Of a stretch of 18,205 nucleotides of DNA, positions 8,012 through 16,096 are shown in pieces. The notes under the pieces are model-generated. The model was not told where the DNA came from, ran no database searches, and saw only the letters and a program-made list of their open reading frames with translations. The DNA is from Fennellomyces sp. T-0311 (Eukaryota > Mucoromycota > Mucoromycetes > Mucorales > Lichtheimiaceae): NCBI GenBank assembly GCA_025266875.1, contig JALLLT010000134.1:1-18205 (forward strand). The letters are read 5' to 3'. Numbering within the stretch: position 1 is the stretch's first letter; each line of letters starts with the position of its first letter. Made by a program: the position numbers and the translations under genes.

Positions 8012-11000
8012 AGAGAGTCCCTTCGCGTGCATTACTATCCCTTAACGTGCTCAATACCAAGGAGGACAAGGACCAGGACCAGAGTCACAAGGAAGTCGTC
8101 GTGTCATCAGAATCGTCCGGCCAGGCGTCGGCCTCCTCTGATATGCCACTGATCAATCTTTCTAGTGATACTCCATTTGGTAGAAAGGAGGAGGACGATA
8201 GTGGGCATCAAGCCAATTATAGACACATTGAATCCTTGTATACAATAAAGAACACTGACTTGCCTCTGTACTCTATGGTCTGCAATGGAAAAATGATTGA
8301 GGTTTTGCTCGATAGGGGTGCTACTTGTTCATATGCCGCACCATGTTTAGCTGCTGGTTGCCCTGTACACTCTGTGATGGATCGCAAAGTTGAAACCGCA
8401 GGTGGCCACAAGTTTACTATCGATCGGGCTGTCACACTCTCCTTGGATGCTGCTGGTTTGACTCACGAAGTTTCAGCCTATATGTTGGACACCAAGTTTG
8501 ATTTGATTTTGGGCCGTGACTGGATCAAGCGTATGAAACCAGTACCTGATTGGGATTGAGACACCTGGAAAATCACAGTCGATGAACATGTTCATACCCT
8601 ACGCCCCAAGTTTGACTGACCTCTTCCTGATCTCGCATACCTCATTTCTCACAAACAAGTCTCTAAGTTGACCAAGCACAAGCAAGTGGATGAGCTGTTC
8701 CTATGTTTCGTACGCAACAACTGCCAAGAGGAGGAGCAACCCCAGCAAGACAAACTCCAACAGCTGATGAAAGAATATCTGGATGTCTTTCGAGACAAGC
8801 TGCCAGGCCTACCACCAATGCGTGAGGTGGCACACATCATTGACACTGGTGATACTGCACCTATTAATCGCCCCCCATACAAGATGAGCCCTCATGAACT
8901 GGACGAGCTGCGCAAACAACTCAAGGAGCTCCTTGATCTCGGCCTGATCCGACCAAGCACTTCGGCATGGGGATCGCCTATTCTTTTTGTACGCAAAAAG
9001 GACGGCTCTTTGAGAATGTGCATTGATTACCGCGCTGTCAATGCCGCCACCAAACGCCATTCCCACCCCTTACCACGGATCGACAAGTGCCTAGAGCGTC
9101 TCAGTGGCAAGAAGTATTTCTTGCTAATTGACCTCAAATCGGGCTATCATCAACAAAGGATACATACGGATGATATTCCCAAGCCTTCGTTCAATACTCG
9201 TTACGGTTCCTTTGAATGGTTGGTTTTGAGCTTTGGCCTCTGGAATTCTCCCCCGGCATTCCAGTCCATGATGAACTGTTGCGTGGGTGCCGAATGGCGC
9301 GATAAATGCGTTATGATCTACCTCGATGATTGCCTTGTGTTCAGTGATTCGGAACAAGACCATGAACGCGGTGTACGACTTCTGTTGGACAAATTCCGTG
9401 AACACAAGCTTGTCGCGAACGTCAAAAAGTGCAAGCTGTTCAAGACCGAACTAGAATTTGTAGGGTTTCATATTTCGAGTGCTGGAATTCTGCCGTCACG
9501 TGAAAAGGTGCGTGCAATTCAAGACTGGCCAATACCGACCAATGTCCAAGAAGTCTGTCAATTTGTTGGGCTGGCGTCGCATTACTGGCAGTTTATTTGT
9601 GGGTTCGCATCGATTGCTGCTCCATTGACAGAGTTGACCAAAGGAACGGGGGCGAAGAAAAGAGCAATTATTTGGACACCAGAGTGCCAAGCCGCGTTTG
9701 AGGAAATCAAGGCCCATATGACGCAAGCACCTGTCCTCCAACCACCATCACCTGACCTACCTTATGTGATTGAAATGGACGCCAGCAATTTTGCTGTGGG
9801 TGCTGTATTACTCCAGAAAGGGGCAGATGGTGAGATGCACCCAGTTGCTTTTGAATCCAAGAAGTTATCTTCAGCAGAAAGGAACTATCCAGCGCAGGAA
9901 AGAGAGTTGCTTGGCATTCTACATGCACTCCGCACCTGGCACTGCTTCATCGATGGCCGATCATATGTCGTACACACTGATCATCATCTGTTGGTGTACT
10001 TTCGAAGCAAAAGCAAACCGCCTCCCCCACATCTCATCCGGTGGATGGCTGAGCTTGAGCTGTACAATCCCGAAATTCAGTACAAGAATGGAAAGAAAAA
10101 CCATGTTCCCGACCTACTGTCTCGCAGGGATGGACCCGACTGTGTGGCTGTAGTGAACTTCATGGAACTAGAATATCTATATGCAATGAAATCAGTCAAG
10201 GACTTGGACTGGCCAAAGTTCTACGCTGTACCCGAAAACAAGTGGCCAAGCATGTACAAAGACCTGTTGGTGAAACATCGTGACAAGTTTACCATCCAAA
10301 ATGAAGAAGTCTTCCGCAAGGTCAAGATTGGAGCCCAAGAGCACGAAATCCGTTTCGCGTCGTTTTCACACCGCGCCGATCTTGTGGAACATTTCCACAC
10401 CAGTTTTGGGCATGCTGGTAGAGAAACATTACACAAGATCATCAAGAAGCAATGGTGGTGGCCCAACATGAAAGAAGATATTCAGGATTGGATCTGCAAT
10501 TGTCCTCAATGCCAGCTCGGTGCAAATGCGGACTGTAGCACACATCACGCACCCATGCGACCACTGGATGTCCCTGAACCCTTCTCACGTTGGCACTTGG
10601 ATTTTATTGGCGAACTACCAACTACCATCCGTGGCAACCACTGGATTCTGGTCGCGGTTGACTATGCCACCAACTGGACCATTGCTCGTGCAGTACCTGA
10701 CGCTACTGGTCAAGCCATCGCTGATTTCATCTTTGAAGAAATTGTGATGCATTTCTCCTGTCCCGCTGAAATCCCCACTGACCGTGGTCCAAATTTCATG
10801 TCCAAGGTGTTGAAATTGTATTTGGACCGCACCAAGATTCATCACAAGTTGACATCGGCCTTTCATCCCCGCACCAATAGCAAGGCCGAACGCACGAATG
10901 GTATTCTGAAGCAGATGCTATGCAAATATGTTGATGGTGCCACACACTGCTGGGATGACTATCTAGCATCTGCTGTGTTCACTTGCCAAATCCGAAAGCA

Positions 11001-11541
11001 TCGCACCACAGGGATGAGCCCATACTACATGGTTTATGGTGTCGAGCCACGCTTGCCGGGTGATGATTTGCGACCATCTATTGTCCTTGCTTCTGAAACC
11101 ACTGCTACAAATCAGACGACCTCCTTGCAACAGCTACGCGCAGCCTGTATTCAGGCAGAACAACGGCTGACTGCCAACGCTCAGCGTGACAAAGCTGTCT
11201 GGGATGCCATACTCCAACATCAAGTTTTTACCGTTGGGGAACATGTCTTGATGCGACATGAGCAAAAACAAAATCTGGAGTACAATTGGAAAGGCCCCTA
11301 CAAGGTTACCGACTGGAATCTAGATACTGATACGTATCAACTACAAGATCTGCAGGGTAAAGCTTACAAGTCATGGGTTCATACCGACCGCTTACACCCA
11401 ATTCACTTTCATAACCTGCCCACCTCCTCTTGGTACGACCCTCTTGCTGCCCGCCTTGCCGATCGCCCGCGCACCAAGGCACATCCTTTATTGTTGTTGC
11501 TCGAGGACGATCAACAGTCTGGGAGGGGGATAATGTCATAG
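7990..11541 (+). pseudogene. pol: pol of Ty3/gypsy element (protease, RT, RNase H, integrase), two in-frame TGA
   Basis: Pol is entered by the -1 shift and lies in one frame to TAG at 11539-11541, inside the 3' LTR. TGA at 8557 and 8617 interrupt it in the protease-RT linker; a 957-codon block then stays open from ATG 8668. Protease has VLLDRGATCSY (catalytic Asp 8311, with Arg where Ser or Thr is normal) and ILGRDW. RT shows LIDLKSGYHQ, a variant VLSFGLWNSPPAFQ (normally PFGL) and the catalytic YLDD at 9319-9330. RNase H has EMDAS (Asp 9778), QERELL and VHTDHH. Integrase has an HHCC zinc finger (GHAGRETLH, CPQCQ) and D,D35E residues at 10600, 10780 and 10888. It ends with NWKGPYKV and SWVHTDRL. 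There is no chromodomain. The catalytic residues of RT and integrase survive, but the stops prevent a full polyprotein. Confidence 0.92.
11521..11530 (+). promoter_or_regulatory. Polypurine tract of the full Ty3/gypsy element
   Basis: GGGAGGGGGA stands three bases before the TGTCATAG of the 3' LTR. The tract also encodes the last pol residues (GRGI). Confidence 0.8.
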
Positions 11542-11852
11542 TACATTATTCGGTAATTCATATTGCTGACAATACGTCTCCTACTACAGTGCGCAGCAAT
11601 ATACCTTGACGTAATGCGCAGCCGAATACTCTCTCTTTGACAAGACCAATGGTATCTACTGTGCACTGCAGCATCATTGTACATATTTTTAGTATTAGAA
11701 AACAGTATAAATATCAGAGTAGTTTATCAAATAAATCATCATCTATCTGCTTCTATTCTTCGTGGTTATATACCTTAGTGGTTATCTATCTCCGTGGTCT
11801 CTACCTTCGTGAGTCGTCTACACTCTCCATGGTTCAATTTATAACGACGACA
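11534..11852 (+). repeat. 3' LTR (319 bp) of the full Ty3/gypsy element
   Basis: It is the gap-free partner of 6465-6783, with 18 differences that are all transitions and ten of which lie in a CpG in one copy. A TATA box is at 11706-11713. It contains the pol stop codon and is followed by CTTT, matching the CTTT before the 5' LTR. Confidence 0.93.
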
Positions 11853-11879
11853 CTTTAAACCAGCTCATTCAGCTTAAAT

Positions 11880-11944
11880 GTGGACTTTAAGCTAGCTAAT
11901 TTTCTCAAATGTGGCATTTGAGTGATTTTGAACCTGGCTCAAAA
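11880..11944. repeat. Right-flank copy of the GAGCC palindromic repeat
   Basis: AGCTAATTTTCTCAAAT through TTTGAGTGATTTTGAACC aligns in direct orientation with 6395-6445 on the other side of the retroelement. It closes with the near-palindrome TTTTGAACCTGGCTCAAAA at 11926-11944. Confidence 0.5.
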
Positions 11945-13250
11945 CATACATTTTCTTTTTTTTTTAAACATCTTATTGGTTAAAACTAGTGTATTATTAC
12001 TCTTCTCTTAAATAATAATTGGTTTACATTTACAAAAAAAAAGTTTTTTTTCCTTTTATCCAACAACTGGTATTATTAAAAAAATGGGGTCGAAAACTAC
12101 CTTCCTTTTTTGTAAATTACGCTGGGTTTTTTTCGTTGCTCTCATTTCTATTTGTTCCTCTGCTCTTGAAAAAAGTTTTTCGGTTATTCCGCAAGAATCA
12201 TATTGGACGACCTCAAAAGGTTGCAAAAGTATGTCTGTCTGGCAGGTTTTGCTACATTTTTTTACTACTATGCTTACATGCAGTTTTTTTGGGATCAATC
12301 CAAAGAACGTATGGATCTTTGTGAATGTTTACTTTTTTTCGTATCACTGAGATGTCTGTGAGCCTCAGGCCGTGTTTTTAATTTTCTTTTACAGTGGCGG
12401 CCTTCACAAACCACAGCAATGGAATTCTGTAATGCAGTTGGCTATAGGCATATACACCTTTCATACAGCGAACATATTGGATATGACAGACCATATTACT
12501 TTATCTTTTCTACATTCGTAGTTTCGCAGGGTGCCGGAGGAATCGCCCCCAAACACAAAACAATAGTGGGTTTCTGTTTGAGAATTTACCCTGCTACTTT
12601 TGTCTTCCCAGTGTTGGTTCCAATGATGTGGCTGAACAACTGGTCGAAAATATAATGGATTCGAGCATCCATCGACGCAGGTACGTATGGTGAAGCTTTT
12701 GAGCAGTAGATACATACGATACAACTTATATATTCATATATATGTCAGAATTGCTTTATCTCCTCACCAGCTTTGCTTAAGGCATAACGTGCAAATTGTT
12801 TTTTTTTGCATAACTTATACCGGGATAGTAGTCCGTGAAATAGTACCAAGCCTATTTGCTAGAATTGCGTACTTCCCTTACATATCAAAGGTATTGCTTC
12901 TTTAGAATTTTTTGAATTACCATTGAAGGTGACTCGAAGACAGCTATCCATACTCGAGAATAATCCACAGGGCAAGTATTTACATATGTTAGTCTATATC
13001 TTCTTGAACCAGTATTTTCGCACGATGTGCTTTATGTTGTATTTTTGTCTGCCATGGATTACAGACCTTACATACTATCTCTGAGTGGGTCCTTTATTTA
13101 ACACCACCCCTCCTCAGTAATAGATAGCAGAGCTCTTCCCTGCTTCATACATATCTACTTTATTATCTTTACTATATATTTATGCTTTATATTCGTCTAC
13201 TATAAAGAGAAAGAGAGATTTATGAGATAGTTATAAGTATAGTAGGGTTT
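11945..13250. other. AT-rich region with exon-like relics, no recognised gene
   Basis: No protein family is recognised. A few short stretches look coding and are bounded by splice signals. At 12612-12680 a TTCCCAG acceptor and GTACGT donor frame an exon that can read VGSNDVAEQLVENIMDSS. GAGGIAPKHKTIVG reads after TTTCGCAG near 12530, and VTRRQLSILENNPQ near 12930. They do not join into one frame I can defend. A decayed host gene or an unknown element is possible. The rest is homopolymer-rich and apparently non-coding. Confidence 0.3.
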
Positions 13251-13261
13251 CGGGTAAAGAA

Positions 13262-13279
13262 GGGTAGGGTAGGGTAGGG
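13262..13279 (+). repeat. (GGGTA)n array, G-quadruplex motif
   Basis: Four GGG runs separated by TA (13262, 13267, 13272 and 13277) meet the standard four-tract G-quadruplex pattern. The unit is one T short of the TTAGGG telomere repeat. It is preceded by further G-rich words (TAGGGTTTCGGGTAAAG). Confidence 0.75.
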
Positions 13280-13424
13280 TAGGTATAGGTTAGTTTGGTT
13301 TGGTGTAGCGCTTAGAGCTTATACTTTCGCCATTCATACCTGCTATGATTTGGTAGCAAAGCAACATGAGTCAATTCTGTTGAAAACATTGATTCAGACT
13401 TGCGTGGATGGTTAGAGGGGGCTT

Positions 13425-13470
13425 GGGGGGCTTGCCCCCCAATGTGGGGGTCAAGGGGGTTTCCCCCTTG
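13425..13470. repeat. Adjacent GC hairpins (double hairpin)
   Basis: GGGGGG-CTTG-CCCCCC at 13425-13440 is followed after 11 bases by CAAGGGGG-TTT-CCCCCTTG at 13452-13470. Both stems are perfect (6 and 8 bp). The surrounding DNA is AT-rich, so they stand out. They lie about 50 bp before the first Helitron 5' end copy. Confidence 0.8.
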
Positions 13471-13522
13471 CGACGCGATTTCCGTTGAATGACACGAAGC
13501 GAAGCGAGGCAGGAAGCGCTAG

Positions 13523-13740
13523 TCTATATATAAAAGAATCGAGTCTGCTAACTTTCTCCGCTAATTTTCAAGAAAAGGAAATTGCAGTCCCACCTTGAGA
13601 AAACCTTACTGTACCTTGCCAACTTTTTTTTTACAACCACCTTTTTTCTTTTCTAACAGCTGACAACCATTATCGAAATACTGAGGACCGTGCCATCTTT
13701 CCTTTTTTTTTTTACGTCTGACAACTGTTTGAACAGCCTG
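13523..13740 (+). mobile_element. Helitron 5'-end fragment, copy 1
   Basis: It begins TCTATATATAAAAGAATC, which resembles a Helitron 5' terminus (TC start). It aligns with the segments starting at 13741 and 15684 through CTTTTTTCTTTTCTAAC and TTTACGTCTG, then stops near AACAGCCTGA, where copy 2 begins at once. Only about 218 bp of the terminus is present and nothing in it is coding. Confidence 0.55.
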
Positions 13741-14148
13741 ACTACCTACTAAAAGAATCGAGTTTTCAGCTAACTTATTCCGCTAAGTTTCAAAAAAGGG
13801 AAATCACAGCCTCACTCTGAAAAACCCTTACTGTACCTCGCCATCAGCTTTTTTTCCCACCACCTTTTTTCTTTTCTAACCACTGACGACCGTTATTGCA
13901 ATACTGAGAACCTTCCTATGTTGTCTTTTCTTTTTTTTTTTTACGTCTGGCAACTCTTTGACCAACCTGCTTTTTTAATTGGGTCTCATTACCACCATTT
14001 GGTTTCGCCTCTTTCAATATGTTCACCATCTGTTCATCATGAGATTCCGATACTTTTTTTTCAAGCAGCAACTTTTCACGTTGTGAACTAGTGCTACATC
14101 TAAGCTAACTGACACTGTTGTTTTCCAACTCACTTCCTTCTTACAAAG

Positions 14149-14362
14149 GTCTTTTAGATCGCCCTCTCAAACAGGACCTGTTGGATGATCAGGCTTTGGT
14201 CGAGAATGCTGTGTCAGCAGAGAGCAGTGACTCTGCAGTAAGAAAATACTACGCTGCTTCCCTGTGTACATTGTTAACTTTTGCTATGAAATGATGGTGG
14301 ATGACCTGTACCCGTTCTACCAGTCTGCGTTCGATGACGTTGAGGAAGAGAACAATCAATAA
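14149..14362 (+). pseudogene. Short coding-like tail in the Helitron derivative, function unknown
   Basis: The plus strand can read KQDLLDDQALVENAVSAESS to a donor GTAAGA at 14238. It may splice to the acceptor TTCTACCAG ending at 14323 and continue SAFDDVEEENNQ to TAA at 14360. The phases agree across the 86-bp intron. Alternatively, exon 2 alone reads MMVDDLYPFYQSAFDDVEEE from ATG 14291. It is acidic and resembles a protein C-terminus. AATAAA overlaps the stop (14358-14363). It may be the last exon of the parent Helitron protein, kept after internal deletion, but I recognise no domain. Confidence 0.35.
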
Positions 14363-14396
14363 AGCAGTTTTGACTGCTTATAAAAACCATGTCTAG
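14362..14396 (+). repeat. Helitron-type 3' terminus (hairpin plus CTAG)
   Basis: AAGCAGT-TTTG-ACTGCTT forms a perfect 7-bp stem. CTAG follows after 13 bases, as in the hairpin-spacer-CTRR signal that ends rolling-circle Helitrons. Confidence 0.55.
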
Positions 14397-14409
14397 GTAC
14401 TGTCTCACA

Positions 14410-15560
14410 ACAGTTCAGCTTTGCCAGTGCACAATATACAGTTGCCTTTCCAATCAAATGATCATACATTGTCATCTACCTAAGACAACCAGGTAAACTA
14501 ATGTGTCTTTACTATGAATAACAAGCATGATGAGCCGGCTCACCGTTGAATGACCCGCAGCGCAGCGAAGGGGATCATTCAGTCGAGCATAGCGAGACAG
14601 GTGACGTGCTTCTTAACAAAATAATAAGCATAATAATATACACAACAGCATTCCAATAGGGTTTAGGGTGTAGTTAATGACAATGCAGCTTTGCCAGTGC
14701 GCAATATACATTTGCTTTTCAAACCAAGTGATCAAACATTGTCATCTATCTAACCCAACCAGGTGAATTAATGTGCCTTTACTACGTATAACAATCATGA
14801 TGAGCCGGCTCACTGTTGAATGACCCGAAGCACAGCGAAGGGGATCATTCAGGCGAGCGTAGCGAGACAGGTGACGTGCTCATAATAATAATATACACAA
14901 TAGCATTCCAATAGGGTTTAGGGTGTAGTTAGCATTTAGGGTGTAGTTAATGACAATGCAGCTTTGCCACCGTGCAATATACACTTGCTTTCCAAACCAA
15001 ATGATCAAAACACTGCCATCCATCTACTCTAACCAGGTGAACTAATGTGTCATTACTATGGATAGCAAGCATGATGAGCCGGCTCACCGTTGAATGACCC
15101 GAAGCATAGCGAAGGGGATCATTCAGTCGAGCGTAGCGAGACAGGTGACGTGCTCCATAACAAAATAATAAGCATAATAATATACACAACAGCAATCCAA
15201 TAGGGTTTAGGGTGTAGTTAGTGATAGTGCAGCTTTGCCAACGTTCAATGTACACTTGCCTTCCAAACCAAATTATCAAACATTGTCATCTATCTAACTC
15301 AACCAGGTGAACTGATGTGTCTTTACTATGAATAACAAGCATGATGAGCCGGCTCACCATTGAATGACCCGCAGCATAGCGAAGGGGATCATTCAGTTGA
15401 GCGTAGCAAGACAGGTGACGTGCTCCTAACCACAGTAACATGCACAATAGCATTCCAATAAGGTTTAGGGTGTAGTTAGTGACAATACCGCGTTGCTAGC
15501 ATGCATTATACAGCGGCCTTTCAAACTGAATTATCAAACATTGCCTTCCAAACAAATTAT
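14410..15560. repeat. Tandem array of about 270-bp units (four plus a partial)
   Basis: The landmark CAGCTTTGCCA recurs at 14416, 14686, 14959 and 15230, and a decayed copy starts near 15488, giving a period of 270-273 bp. Each unit carries the palindrome TGAGCCGGCTCA, a hairpin with arms TGAATGA/TCATTCA around an AGCGCAGCGAAGG-like loop, GAGCGTAGCGAGACAGGTG, and a telomere-like TAGGGTTTAGGGTGTAG. Unit 2 ends with an extra TTTAGGGTGTAGTTA. No sustained coding frame shared by the units is seen. The array lies between two Helitron segments and could be a minisatellite captured or amplified with them. Confidence 0.85.
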
Positions 15561-15598
15561 CAAACATTGCCTCTCAAAACACACCGGAGCGGAGCGAA

Positions 15599-15684
15599 AT
15601 AAAGTGCAGCCCAAAGGGTGCAGTGACACGCAGCGCAGCGGAGGGGCTCACAAACCCTGCGGCGAAGCGAAGGCTGCACTTTAT
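15599..15684. repeat. 13-bp inverted repeat enclosing AGCGNAGCG motifs
   Basis: ATAAAGTGCAGCC at 15599-15611 is matched exactly by GGCTGCACTTTAT at 15672-15684. The enclosed 60 bases carry CAGCGCAGCGGAGG and GGCGAAGCGAAGG, akin to the words in the tandem units. The right arm overlaps the first base of the Helitron 5' end. Confidence 0.75.
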
Positions 15685-16096
15685 CTACCTATTAAAAGAA
15701 TCAAGTCCGCTAACTTTCCTTGCTAACTTTCTCTGCTAATTTTCAAGAAAAGGAAATCGCAGTCCCATCTTGAGAAAACCTTACTGCACCTCGCCACAAC
15801 CTTTTTTTTACAACCACCTTTTTTCTTTTCTAACAGCTGACAACTACTACTGAAATTCTAAGAAGCGTGCTATCTTGCCTTTTTTTTTTTTTTTTTTTTT
15901 TTTTTACGTCTGATAAACAGCCTGAGTTTTTTTTTTAATTGAGTCTCATCACTACCGTTTCTTTTCATCTCCTTCAATCTGTTCATCTCTTCATTATAAT
16001 TTTTTTTTGCAAGCAACAACTTTTCACATTGTGAGCCGGTGCTACATTTAAGCTAACTGACGCTGTTGTTTTCTAACTCGATTACTTTTTGCAAAG
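15684..16096 (+). promoter_or_regulatory. Helitron leader / putative 5' UTR with intron acceptor
   Basis: Non-coding T-rich DNA repeated at 13523 and 13741. It ends in a CTAAC branch-like motif, a pyrimidine run and GCAAAG just before the first coding exon, so at least its right part is probably an intron. The start codon was not identified. The poly-T tract varies among copies. Confidence 0.45.

Larger units (their letters stand above)
6465..11852 (+). mobile_element. Structurally complete Ty3/gypsy LTR retrotransposon, mutationally inactivated
   Basis: Order of parts: 5' LTR, initiator-Met-type primer-binding site, gag, -1 slippery site, pol (protease, reverse transcriptase, RNase H, integrase), polypurine tract, 3' LTR. 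The flanking bases CTTT on both sides may be a 4-bp target duplication; at 5 bp the match fails at one base. The LTRs differ at 18 of 319 sites, all transitions, with no indels. Gag and pol carry six in-frame stops, each one transition from a sense codon. The element is therefore old enough to have been mutated, and cannot encode an intact polyprotein. Confidence 0.92.
13741..14396 (+). mobile_element. Non-autonomous Helitron derivative (copy 2 of the 5' end plus a 3' terminus)
   Basis: From ACTACCTACTAAAAGAATCG it parallels the larger Helitron's leader (15684-16100) for about 410 bp, to the shared ACAAAGGTCTT/GCAAAGGTCTT. It then diverges into a short coding-like tail. It ends with a perfect 7-bp hairpin (14362-14379), 13 bases and CTAG at 14393-14396, the CTRR layout of Helitron 3' ends. 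The simplest reading is an internally deleted Helitron that keeps both ends. The base after CTAG is G rather than the T expected of an A^T target, so the 3' edge needs confirmation. Confidence 0.5.

Noticed and set aside
6465..11852. Active retrotransposon
   Set aside because: RT and integrase catalytic residues persist, but six in-frame stops and 18 LTR differences make this copy non-autonomous.
12019..12350. Overlapping plus-strand frames with hydrophobic segments, possible membrane protein
   Set aside because: The hydrophobicity comes from poly-T runs read as Phe and Leu; no conserved motif or consistent exon structure.
14947..15279. Minus-strand open frame of 110 codons in the tandem array
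   Set aside because: It arises from the repeated unit, shows repeated peptides caused by the 270-bp period and has no known domain.
14410..15480. CRISPR-like array
   Set aside because: The units are about 270 bp and similar throughout, with no short repeat/unique spacer alternation, and the genome is eukaryotic.
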